Assembly (NCBI RefSeq): GCF_014385065.1
Contig: NZ_JACRTA010000002.1
Span: forward strand, 248,001 to 312,000
Origin: Lentihominibacter hominis
GTDB lineage: Bacteria; Bacillota; Clostridia; Peptostreptococcales; Anaerovoracaceae
Length of the DNA stretch: 64,000 nt
Direction: 5' to 3'
Shown here: positions 53,869 to 60,930 of the stretch, piece by piece
How positions within the stretch are numbered: position 1 is the first letter of the stretch
How the letters are laid out: the number at the start of each line of letters is the position of its first letter
The notes under the pieces: model-generated
The model's input: only the letters and a program-made list of their open reading frames with translations
What the model was told of the DNA's origin: nothing
The model's database searches: none
Position numbers and translations under genes: made by a program

Positions 53869-54723
53869 ATGGGAGCTTTTAAAATTGCAAAGACAGTATT
53901 GAAAAGCGCATTCAAAAAGCCTGCGACTCTCATGTATCCTGTAGTGGAAAGAGAATGGCAGGAAAGGACAAGAGGCAGCATCGACATCGAAGCTGAAAAA
54001 TGTATCCTTTGCGGTATATGTTCTAAAAGATGTCCGGCGGATGCTATAAATGTAGACAGAAAAGGCGGAAAATGGGAGATTCACAGAATGCAGTGTGTTC
54101 AGTGCGGAGAATGTGTTGAAGCCTGCCCTAAGAAGTGCCTTGAAATGAATCCTAAATATACAGAGCCGGGTGCCGAAAAGGTTATTGATATCGTTGATGT
54201 CGAGGTTAAAAAGCCTGCTCCTAAAGCTGATAAGGAAGACGGTAAAAAGAATGACGACAAGAAAACGGATAGCAATGCAGTAGAAGCATCAGATGATGAC
54301 AAGCTTGTATGTGATCTTGATGCCTGTGTTTACTGCGGATTGTGTGCTAAAACTTGCCCGTGTGATGCATTAGAGGTTGACAGAAAGGCCAAGGTATGGA
54401 AAGTTGACGATGATGCTTGTGTAAAATGCGGAGCATGTGTAGATAAATGCCCTAAGAAGTGTTTGTCCATAGGAGCGCCTTCTGATACAGCAGCTTCGGA
54501 AAATAAAGAAGCGGAGCAGGATGCTGAACCTGTTGCTAAATCCGTTCCTGTAGTAGATGAGGAAAAATGCGTTTATTGTAATATGTGTGCCAATGAATGT
54601 CCTTCTGAGGCTATTTCAGCGGAGATTGACAACTGGACTCTTGAAGAAGAAAAATGCGTAAGCTGCGGAGCATGCGTAGATGTTTGCCCTGCTGACGCCC
54701 TTACGATGGAGACAGTAAAATAA
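53869..54723 (+). CDS. echF: Ech hydrogenase subunit F, expanded: three 2[4Fe-4S] ferredoxin modules
   Basis: 284 aa, about twice the usual EchF. After an NuoI-like N-terminus (residues 1-40) there are six complete CxxCxxCxxxCP motifs, starting at Cys 45, 76, 153, 184, 234 and 263. They are grouped in three pairs separated by Lys/Asp/Glu/Ala-rich linkers (about 98-147 and 201-232). Pair 1 matches ordinary EchF. Pairs 2 and 3 look like internal duplications (shared CGxCxxxCP, KKCL and DRK-type stretches). It would carry electrons from soluble ferredoxin to EchC, with four clusters more than normal. A terminator follows, so it is the last ech gene. Confidence 0.95.
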   Translation: MGAFKIAKTVLKSAFKKPATLMYPVVEREWQERTRGSIDIEAEKCILCGICSKRCPADAINVDRKGGKWEIHRMQCVQCGECVEACPKKCLEMNPKYTEPGAEKVIDIVDVEVKKPAPKADKEDGKKNDDKKTDSNAVEASDDDKLVCDLDACVYCGLCAKTCPCDALEVDRKAKVWKVDDDACVKCGACVDKCPKKCLSIGAPSDTAASENKEAEQDAEPVAKSVPVVDEEKCVYCNMCANECPSEAISAEIDNWTLEEEKCVSCGACVDVCPADALTMETVK

Positions 54724-54752
54724 GAATTAACAATAATCGGTAAAGTATTGTG

Positions 54753-54789
54753 ATATGCAGACAGGGTTAGCCCTGTTTGCATATTTTTT
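54753..54789 (+). terminator. Terminator of the ech operon
   Basis: ATATGCAGACAGGG (54753-54766) pairs with CCCTGTTTGCATAT (54771-54784), one G-T, 4-nt loop TTAG. Six T residues end at 54789. Confidence 0.9.
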
Positions 54790-54800
54790 CGGTAAAAATC

Positions 54801-54829
54801 TTGACATTGACAGCGTTGTAATATACAAT
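54801..54829 (+). promoter_or_regulatory. Strong promoter for rpmG-secE-nusG-rplKA
   Basis: Perfect TTGACA (54801-54806), 17-bp spacer, TACAAT (54824-54829). It starts the transcription-translation gene cluster. Confidence 0.85.
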
Positions 54830-54906
54830 TATTTAGCGACTTTGTGTGAATAATCAAATAAGGGCAGGTGCTGCTCTTACTTTAAGTTAAACGGAGGACA
54901 GATAAA

Positions 54907-55056
54907 ATGAGAGTAAAAGTTACACTTGCTTGCACAGAATGTAAGCAGAGAAATTACAATACGGTAAAGAATAAGAAAAATACTGCGGACCGTATAGAAA
55001 TCAACAAATATTGCAAGTTCTGCAAGAAGCACACGCTTCATAAGGAAACCAAGTAA
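54907..55056 (+). CDS. rpmG: 50S ribosomal protein L33
   Basis: 49 aa. [17 protein letters not shown] at the N-terminus and [15 protein letters not shown] at the C-terminus give two CxxC pairs (Cys 9, 12, 36, 39), the zinc-binding version of L33. GGAGG lies 10 bp before the ATG. It binds 23S rRNA near the E site. Position directly before secE-nusG is standard for Firmicutes. Confidence 0.96.
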   Translation: MRVKVTLACTECKQRNYNTVKNKKNTADRIEINKYCKFCKKHTLHKETK

Positions 55057-55068
55057 GGGAGAATTACT

Positions 55069-55332
55069 ATGGCAAAAACGTCAAAGGAAAAAGGCACCAG
55101 TACAGCCAGGCAGAGAGCTGTTGCGGCGTCCACTCGCAATAAAAAGAAAAAAGGCGGAATAAAAGAGTATTTCAAGGGTGTAAAACTGGAAATGAAGAAA
55201 GTGGTATGGCCTACGAAAAAGGAACTCGGCTCTTTTACTGCGGTAGTACTTGTTACTTGTGTGGTATTTGCAGCGGTATTCTGGGCAGTTGACACAGGCG
55301 TATTAGCAGCTATTAAAGCCGTATGTTTCTAA
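55069..55332 (+). CDS. secE: Preprotein translocase subunit SecE
   Basis: 87 aa, AAGGGAG upstream. A basic N-terminus of about 38 residues, then the conserved amphipathic stretch EYFKGVKLEMKKVVWPTKKEL (about 32-52) and one membrane helix (FTAVVLVTCVVFAAVFWAVDTG). This is the short single-helix SecE of Gram-positives. It clamps SecY in the translocon. Confidence 0.95.
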   Translation: MAKTSKEKGTSTARQRAVAASTRNKKKKGGIKEYFKGVKLEMKKVVWPTKKELGSFTAVVLVTCVVFAAVFWAVDTGVLAAIKAVCF

Positions 55333-55363
55333 AGCATGTATGGATAAGGAGCTCAGAAGTACA

Positions 55364-55939
55364 ATGTGTGAAAACAATGAAATGAAAAAATTGGACCTGG
55401 AAGGTCTTGAGGGCCTGAGAGGTGACGGCGAAGCTAAATGGTATGTCGTACACACTTATTCCGGTCATGAAAACAAGGTGAAAGTCAATATCGAGAAAAT
55501 AGTTGAAAACAGAGGTATGCAGAACCTTATCCTCGACGTAATCGTGCCAACAGAAGATAGAGTAGAAGTTAAAAACGGACAGCGTAAGGTTAAGACCAGA
55601 AAAATGTTTCCGGGATATGTTCTCGTAAAGATGATAGTAACTAATGAATCATGGTATCTCGTAAGAAATACACAAGGCGTTACGGGATTTGTAGGACATG
55701 GTTCGGATCCTATTCCTCTTACAATGGAAGAAGTAAGGAGAATGGGAATAGAGAAAATATATATCGATCTGGATATAGATGTTGGAGATACAGTGAAGGT
55801 TATTAACGGACCTTTCGAAAACTTCATGGGAGTTGTGGAAGAAGTTAATATGGAGAAACAGACACTGAAAGCAAAAGTATCTATGTTCGGAAGAGACACG
55901 CCTGTAGAGTTGGATTTTGCTCAGGTGGACAAACTTTAG
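55364..55939 (+). CDS. nusG: Transcription termination/antitermination protein NusG
   Basis: 191 aa from the ATG at 55364. An in-frame ATG at 55340 has no upstream ribosome site, whereas AAGGAG at 55345-55350 suits the later start, though spacing is long (13 bp). Core: KWYVVHTYSGHENKVKVNIE (RNA polymerase-binding NGN domain), MFPGYVLVKM, WYLVRNTQGVTGFVG and the KOW motif VKVINGPFENFMGVVEEVN. An acidic 25-residue N-terminal extension is longer than in Bacillus. Confidence 0.93.
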   Translation: MCENNEMKKLDLEGLEGLRGDGEAKWYVVHTYSGHENKVKVNIEKIVENRGMQNLILDVIVPTEDRVEVKNGQRKVKTRKMFPGYVLVKMIVTNESWYLVRNTQGVTGFVGHGSDPIPLTMEEVRRMGIEKIYIDLDIDVGDTVKVINGPFENFMGVVEEVNMEKQTLKAKVSMFGRDTPVELDFAQVDKL

Positions 55940-56006
55940 TAAAATACACTTTTACATTAAATCTACCCTATTATAAGGGGAATAATAAAGAAAGGAGATG
56001 GATTGA

Positions 56007-56432
56007 ATGGCAAAGAAGATTGAAGGATATATAAAACTTCAGATTCCTGCTGGGAACGCAAACCCTGCGCCTCCTGTCGGACCTGCTTTAGGTCAGCATG
56101 GTGTTAATATCATGGATTTCTGTAAGCAGTTCAACGCTAAAACGCAGGATCAGCCCGGAATGATCATTCCTGTAGTAATTACTGTTTATGCAGATCACTC
56201 GTTTTCATTTATTTGTAAAACACCTCCTGCAGCAGTATTGCTTAAGAAGGCTGCAGGTCTTGAGTCAGCTTCAGGCGAACCTAACAAGACAAAGGTTGCT
56301 ACACTGACAAGAGCTCAGGCTGAGGAGATTGCGAAGACAAAGATGCCGGATCTTAATGCGGCAAGTCTTGAAGCAGCTACCGAAATGATTAAGGGAACTG
56401 CAAGAAGTATGGGAATCGTTATTGAAGACTAA
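56007..56432 (+). CDS. rplK: 50S ribosomal protein L11
   Basis: 141 aa, GAAAGGAG upstream. Starts [20 protein letters not shown], with [20 protein letters not shown] and the rRNA-binding C-terminal domain ([34 protein letters not shown]). It binds the GTPase centre of 23S rRNA and is the site linked to thiopeptide sensitivity (N-terminal proline helix intact). Confidence 0.97.
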   Translation: MAKKIEGYIKLQIPAGNANPAPPVGPALGQHGVNIMDFCKQFNAKTQDQPGMIIPVVITVYADHSFSFICKTPPAAVLLKKAAGLESASGEPNKTKVATLTRAQAEEIAKTKMPDLNAASLEAATEMIKGTARSMGIVIED

Positions 56433-56495
56433 GCGAGAGTGGGAGATTCTTTGTTTAAAAGTCAGAGGATCGTTAATACCACAAGGAGGAATAAA

Positions 56496-57191
56496 ATGCC
56501 TAAAAGAGGTAAAAAGTATCAGGATTCCGTAAAGGAATATAACAAAGCGGAAGTTTATGATGTAGAACAGGCTATGGATATAGTAGTTAAAACTTCCAAA
56601 GCAAAGTTTGATGAAACTATTGAACTTCATGCACGTCTCGGCGTTGACGGAAGACATGCTGATCAGCAGGTCAGAGGAGCTATCGTGCTGCCTCACGGCG
56701 TTGGTAAGACAAAAAAAGTTCTGGTTTTTGCTAAGGGTCCTAAGGCTACAGAAGCAGAAGAAGCCGGTGCAGATTTTGTAGGTGCTGAGGAAATGGCTCA
56801 GAAGATCCAGAGTGAGGGATGGTTTGATTTCGATGTTGTTATAGCTACTCCGGATATGATGAGTGTTGTAGGAAGACTTGGTAAAGTCTTGGGTCCTAAA
56901 GGTCTGATGCCTAACCCTAAATCGGGTACGGTAACTATGGACGTGGCTAAGGCAATAGAAGAAGTTAAGGCGGGTAAAGTAGAATATCGTTTGGATAAGG
57001 CCAACATAATTCATACGCCAATAGGCAAGACTTCATTTGGCGCTGACAAGCTTGCTGATAACTTCAATGCTATAATGGGAGCTATCATTAAAGCTAAGCC
57101 TGCGTCTGCCAAAGGTCAGTATCTGAAGAGTGTAGTAGTTACTTCTACTATGGGACCTGGAGTAAAGATCAATCCTATGAAATTAGGATAG
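56496..57191 (+). CDS. rplA: 50S ribosomal protein L1
   Basis: 231 aa from the ATG at 56496 with AAGGAGG upstream; in-frame codons back to 56439 have no ribosome site. [17 protein letters not shown] start, [22 protein letters not shown] (about 48-69), [18 protein letters not shown] and the C-terminal MGPGVKINP. It forms the L1 stalk. The rplKA pair precedes the L10 leader. Confidence 0.97.
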   Translation: MPKRGKKYQDSVKEYNKAEVYDVEQAMDIVVKTSKAKFDETIELHARLGVDGRHADQQVRGAIVLPHGVGKTKKVLVFAKGPKATEAEEAGADFVGAEEMAQKIQSEGWFDFDVVIATPDMMSVVGRLGKVLGPKGLMPNPKSGTVTMDVAKAIEEVKAGKVEYRLDKANIIHTPIGKTSFGADKLADNFNAIMGAIIKAKPASAKGQYLKSVVVTSTMGPGVKINPMKLG

Positions 57192-57211
57192 GTCAAAATT
57201 AAATAAGAAAA

Positions 57212-57316
57212 TAATCGACCGTAGACAGCGGGTGGAATGGGATATTCCTTAATTTCCCGCCGAGGTACAATGTAAATACATGTGCCTTGTTGTCCTGCGG
57301 ACAGCAAGGTTTTTTA
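57212..57316 (+). promoter_or_regulatory. Ribosomal protein L10 leader with attenuator
   Basis: ACCGTAGACAGCGGGTG (near 57218-57234) and TTCCCGCCGAGGTA (near 57254-57267) are the L10(L12)4-binding elements of the Firmicutes L10 leader. The terminator CCTTGTTGTCC (57285-57295) with GGACAGCAAGG (57299-57309) and six T residues follows. L10-L7/L12 binding favours termination and so regulates rplJL. Confidence 0.88.
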
Positions 57317-57356
57317 TAGCGTACCTTAAATTATTTAGAAAGGAGAATGCGCGATA

Positions 57357-57848
57357 ATGAAAGAAGCTTACAAACAGAAGCAAGTAATAATTGACGAGAT
57401 CAAAGATAAGTTTGAGAGAGCTGCATCTGTCGTAGCTATTGATTATATTGGAATCACAGTAGCAGAAGCAGACAACATGAGAAAAAAGCTTCGTGAAGCA
57501 AATGTGGACTATACTGTTTATAAAAACACTCTCGTAAACAGAGCTATTGAAGGAACTGAATATGAGACAATGAAAGATGTGCTTGCAGGGCCAAGCGGAT
57601 TTGCATTCAGTTACGATGATGCTACAGCACCTGCAAGGGTTTTAAACGAAGCGATAAAAGAATATAAAAAGATGGAGTTTAAAGGCGGTATTGTAGAAGG
57701 TGAATACTACGATAAAGATGGTCTTCAGACACTGGCTTCAATTCCGTCAAGAGATACACTTATTTCCAAGTTTATGGGAAGTATTCAGTCACCTGTTGCG
57801 AACTTCGCGAGAGTACTTGCACAGATCGCAGAACAGAAAGAGGCCTAA
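57357..57848 (+). CDS. rplJ: 50S ribosomal protein L10
   Basis: 163 aa, AAAGGAG upstream. KQVIIDEIKDKFERAASVVAIDYIGITVAEADNMRKKLREANVDYTVYKNTLVNRA is the typical N-terminal rRNA-binding domain; GPSGFAFSYDDATAPARVL follows, and a C-terminal helix that carries L7/L12 dimers (VANFARVLAQIAEQKEA) ends it. Its stop codon lies inside the first copy of the hairpin repeat that fills the gap to rplL. Confidence 0.96.
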   Translation: MKEAYKQKQVIIDEIKDKFERAASVVAIDYIGITVAEADNMRKKLREANVDYTVYKNTLVNRAIEGTEYETMKDVLAGPSGFAFSYDDATAPARVLNEAIKEYKKMEFKGGIVEGEYYDKDGLQTLASIPSRDTLISKFMGSIQSPVANFARVLAQIAEQKEA

Positions 57849-57994
57849 CCCCACGATACGAAGTGAGTGGCTGGTAGGCCCTTTGCGAGGAACACAGCGC
57901 TTCAGCGCGTGGTGTTCTAGCGCTAAGAGGCAGAGGGATCTAACCCCACGATGTGAAGTGAGTGGTTAGTAGACTCTTTGCGAAGAGTATGGTG
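57842..57994 (+). repeat. Duplicated hairpin element between rplJ and rplL
   Basis: Two 55-bp copies, 57845-57899 and 57940-57994 (95-bp period), share CTAACCCCACGAT, GAAGTGAGTGG and CTTTGCGA blocks. Each folds: GGCCTA (57842-57847) with TAGGCC (57875-57880) in copy 1 and TCTA with TAGA in copy 2, a partly compensatory change. A third hairpin lies between them: GAACAC/GTGTTC (57890-57895 with 57912-57917) and GCGCT/AGCGC. Confidence 0.8.
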
Positions 57995-58022
57995 TAATTA
58001 AAAAGTAAAAAGGAGAAATAAA

Positions 58023-58388
58023 ATGAACAAAGATCAGATTATAGAAGCTATAAAAGAAATGTCAGTTTTAGAGTTGAATGAGCTGGTTAAGGCTTGTGAA
58101 GAAGAATTCGGCGTATCTGCAGCAGCAGGTGTTGTTGTAGCAGCAGCAGACGGTGGTGCGGCAGCAGGAGAAGAGCAGACTGAATTCACAGTAGTTCTTA
58201 AGGAAGTTGGAGCAGAAAAGATTAAGGTTATCAAAGCTGTAAGAGAAATTACAGGTTTAGGACTTAAAGAAGCTAAGGAAATGGTTGATGGAGCTCCTTC
58301 AAATCTTAAAGAAGGCTGTGAAAAAGCAGAAGCAGAAAGTTTCAAGGCTCAGCTGGAAGAAGTTGGAGCAGTTGTTGAACTTAAATAA
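58023..58388 (+). CDS. rplL: 50S ribosomal protein L7/L12
   Basis: 121 aa, AAAAGGAG upstream. N-terminal dimerisation domain ([30 protein letters not shown]), an Ala/Gly-rich hinge (about 33-50) and the factor-binding domain ([45 protein letters not shown] with C-terminal ELK). It recruits translation GTPases. The terminator follows at once. Confidence 0.97.
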   Translation: MNKDQIIEAIKEMSVLELNELVKACEEEFGVSAAAGVVVAAADGGAAAGEEQTEFTVVLKEVGAEKIKVIKAVREITGLGLKEAKEMVDGAPSNLKEGCEKAEAESFKAQLEEVGAVVELK

Positions 58389-58410
58389 GTTAATAATTGA
58401 ACATGAGTTG

Positions 58411-58440
58411 GCAGCAGATGTTATACATCTGCTGCTTTTT
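58411..58440 (+). terminator. Terminator after rplL
   Basis: GCAGCAGATG (58411-58420) and CATCTGCTGC (58426-58435) form a perfect 10-bp stem with loop TTATA and five T residues. It separates rplJL from the following genes. Confidence 0.92.
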
Positions 58441-58472
58441 ACATATCAAATAAAAAGTGTTTTTTTCTTTCG

Positions 58473-58495
58473 GCTGTATAGTAACGGCATACAGC
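58473..58495. repeat. Inverted repeat GCTGTAT/ATACAGC
   Basis: A perfect 7-bp inverted repeat with a 9-nt spacer and no following T-run, so not a terminator. It lies 33 bp after the rplL terminator. Role unknown. Confidence 0.4.
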
Positions 58496-58713
58496 TTTGG
58501 CATTAAAGTTAAGAAAAAAGAAAATATGAATTTAATGTTTTTTGTTAATACGGAAAGATGGTATATTAATGAGAATGTTTTGTAATATCTGTGGGATATG
58601 AGCATTCAGAGCAAAATAAAAGCAGATTTTTTTACAAGAATAAAAATATTTTCTTAAACAATTAATATAATAGAATGAAATGCTGAAAATAATCGATATT
58701 TTTTAGAATCGGT

Positions 58714-58760
58714 TATAATCTTACTTTATTATATGGCATATATAATCTTGCTTTTTGGCA
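58714..58760. repeat. Imperfect tandem repeat in the rplL-permease gap
   Basis: TATAATCTTACTTT (58714-58727) and TATAATCTTGCTTT (58741-58754), each followed by a TGGCAT, 27-bp period with a small deletion in the second unit. The 58441-59006 stretch is otherwise very AT-rich with no gene I can support; a tandem CATTATTTTT (near 58969-58989) lies close to the permease start. Confidence 0.5.
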
Positions 58761-58918
58761 TCTAAAATAATGGACGGTTCATTTAATTTATTAAATCACA
58801 TATAATTCAAAATAGTTTTTCTTATAAGAGACAGGTGGGTTTTAACTACAAAAATAGTAATTAAATTGCTTTAGAAAAGTAATAAAGATGTCTAATTAGA
58901 AGAATAATTTAAAAGCAT

Positions 58919-58945
58919 TGAAATCTTCTGAAAAATTTGTATAAT
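58919..58945 (+). promoter_or_regulatory. Possible promoter of the permease between rplL and rpoB
   Basis: TTGAAA (58919-58924) and perfect TATAAT (58940-58945), but the spacer is only 15 bp. It lies 61 bp upstream of the ATG. Confidence 0.4.
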
Positions 58946-59006
58946 ATAGAGTACAGCATCATTATTTTTCATTATTTTTCATTATATTTACAAAAAGGAG
59001 GATAAC

Positions 59007-60701
59007 ATGACTCAAAAGCAAAACAACAGTGCTGCCCAAGTTGGCGAACATGGTTTGAAAAAGCACGACATTAAAGTTTCGACGGTAGTTTTCATGATTT
59101 TCTGCTTGGTAGCTGCAGGTTGCTATGGCATCGAAGAAATGATACCTGAATGCGGACCGGGGCTTACAATAATCATGCTCTGTGTATTACCGTTTGTATG
59201 GGCACTTCCTTTCGGTTTAGTGGCATCCGAATTAGGATCCGTAAGACCGCAGGAAGGTGGATATTACAAATGGGTACAAGAGGCTCTGGGAGAATTCTGG
59301 GGTTTCCAGGCAGGATGGTGGAGAACGATTTCCATTTATATTGATAATGCTGTATACGTTATTTTGGCAGGCGGATACGCCGCAGCTCAGTGGGATCTTG
59401 GGTGGACAGGCGAATTTGCCATAAAGGCTGCAATGGTTATCGTATTCACATGGATAAATATCCGAGGAGTTAAAGATGTAGGTATTGCAAGTACAATACT
59501 TTCCATATTGGTTATGGTAGCATTCGGACTGGTTGCAGTATGTGGATTTATGAACTGGGGCGGAAATGCTGAAACAGCAGAGACCATATCCTTCCAGCTT
59601 ACTGCATATGAAGCTGAAGGAGCTTCAGATTGGTTATTCTTCATTGCAGGCGGTATTTCCGTAGGTATGTGGATGTACTCAGGATATGAGTCCATGTCTA
59701 CAATTGCAGGGGAAGTAAAGAATCCTCAGGTAATACCTAAAGGAACACTTATAACTATCCCTCTTATAATGGCGGTATATATTCTTCCTACTATAGCAGG
59801 ACTTGGCTCATTAGGCCAGTGGGATAACTGGGGAACAGAAGCAGGTACAGTAGGATATTCAGATGTAGTTCAGGAGTTCTGGGGACCGGCATTTGGAGTG
59901 TTCTTTGTTTTGGTAGCTATATTTGCACAGTGCTCCATATTCAATACATATATAGCATCGGGAAGCAGAGGTTTCTTCTCTCTGGCAGATGATAATTTAG
60001 CACCGCCTGTTCTTGTAAAATGTGACAAGAAGCATGGAGTACCTTATATCGCAGTACTTACAGTAGCTATTTCAACTATGATATTATGTATGCTGCCGTT
60101 TGGATTTGTAATAATCTTGGATGTACATATGCTGATTGCATCTTATATTCTGGTTTACATCTCAGCTATGATACTTAGAAAAAGAATTCCTTCAGAAGAA
60201 TATAAATTTAAGGTTCCGGGAGGATTCGGATTCCTGGCTGTTATATGTATAATACCTATTTGTGTGGCATTGTTTGCTATATTTATCAATGGTTCGGATT
60301 ATTATATAGGTGGTATGACTGCAATGGCGACAGGTCCTTTACTTTATATAATCTGGAGAAAGATGTACGGCGGTCTTACAAAGAAAGATCCAATAGCTTT
60401 CCCTGGAAATTCAAGAACAGGGCTTGCTGTAGGAGATGTGAAGAGAATATCGCTGCTGTTCTTATTCATGACGATAATGAATGCTATAACTTGTGTATTT
60501 GTACCTTGGTATGAAGCTTGGGGAACAGATGATGCTTGGGAGTCCGGCGATTACTTTGATGGTATAGTGGAAAATATAAACGTAGACTCTATAGTAAATG
60601 TCATTGGAACATATCTTTATGTTTTCACAGCAGTATGCGCTGTAATTTGCATAATTACATTCTTTATTTCAAAGAAAGTGGAACCTGCAAAACAAAGATA
60701 G
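59007..60701 (+). CDS. APC-family amino acid permease inserted between rplL and rpoB
   Basis: 564 aa, AAAGGAGG upstream; about 12-13 membrane helices. Helix 1 is VVFMIFCLVAAGCYGIEEMIPECGPGL (residues about 28-54), with the GxxGxE-like binding loop; SELGSVRPQEGGYYKWVQEALG (about 74-95) and GYESMSTIAGEVKNPQVIPKG (about 225-245) are family signatures. The resemblance is to glutamate/GABA-type APC antiporters, but the substrate is uncertain. A long loop (about 497-525) is Trp/Asp-rich. It has its own probable promoter and a strong terminator, so it is a self-contained unit inside the ribosomal protein-rpoB region. Confidence 0.88.
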   Translation: MTQKQNNSAAQVGEHGLKKHDIKVSTVVFMIFCLVAAGCYGIEEMIPECGPGLTIIMLCVLPFVWALPFGLVASELGSVRPQEGGYYKWVQEALGEFWGFQAGWWRTISIYIDNAVYVILAGGYAAAQWDLGWTGEFAIKAAMVIVFTWINIRGVKDVGIASTILSILVMVAFGLVAVCGFMNWGGNAETAETISFQLTAYEAEGASDWLFFIAGGISVGMWMYSGYESMSTIAGEVKNPQVIPKGTLITIPLIMAVYILPTIAGLGSLGQWDNWGTEAGTVGYSDVVQEFWGPAFGVFFVLVAIFAQCSIFNTYIASGSRGFFSLADDNLAPPVLVKCDKKHGVPYIAVLTVAISTMILCMLPFGFVIILDVHMLIASYILVYISAMILRKRIPSEEYKFKVPGGFGFLAVICIIPICVALFAIFINGSDYYIGGMTAMATGPLLYIIWRKMYGGLTKKDPIAFPGNSRTGLAVGDVKRISLLFLFMTIMNAITCVFVPWYEAWGTDDAWESGDYFDGIVENINVDSIVNVIGTYLYVFTAVCAVICIITFFISKKVEPAKQR

Positions 60702-60735
60702 CATAAATTTAACCGATATATTTTAAAAAATGATG

Positions 60736-60778
60736 AAAGAGGTCAAAAACCATAAAGGTTTTGACCTCTTTTAAATTT
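60736..60778 (+). terminator. Terminator after the inserted permease gene
   Basis: AAAGAGGTCAAAAACC (60736-60751) pairs with GGTTTTGACCTCTTT (60757-60771) with a bulged A, then a T-rich tract. Confidence 0.88.
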
Positions 60779-60850
60779 TATAGTAATATTACATAAATTT
60801 GTTTATTTGTTGATATAGATGGTCAGGGAAGAAAAAAATTCCAAAAGCCC

Positions 60851-60879
60851 TTGACGATTTGACAAACTTGTGATAACAT
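60851..60879 (+). promoter_or_regulatory. Likely rpoB promoter
   Basis: TTGACG (60851-60856), 17-bp spacer and extended -10 TGATAACAT (60871-60879). An overlapping TTGACA at 60859 with TAAACT at 60882 is an alternative. It would give rpoB its own start site, needed because a terminator precedes it. Confidence 0.55.
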
Positions 60880-60930
60880 AATAAACTGCCCTGCAAATGT
60901 AATTTGTTGAATATATAAGGAGTGATGACT

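Noticed and set aside
55340-55363. Earlier NusG start at 55340
   Set aside because: No ribosome binding site precedes it, whereas AAGGAG lies between it and the next ATG; still possible.
57700-57969. Open frame of 89 codons across the end of rplJ and the repeats
   Set aside because: It overlaps rplJ in another frame, has no ribosome site and encodes no recognisable protein; the DNA is explained by the hairpin repeats.
38581-58694. Shared 14-mer TGCTGAAAATAATC at 38581 and 58681
   Set aside because: Several chance 14-mer repeats are expected in 64 kb of AT-rich DNA, and the flanks do not match.
58556-58900. Small genes in the AT-rich gap after rplL
   Set aside because: Only very short frames without ribosome sites are present.
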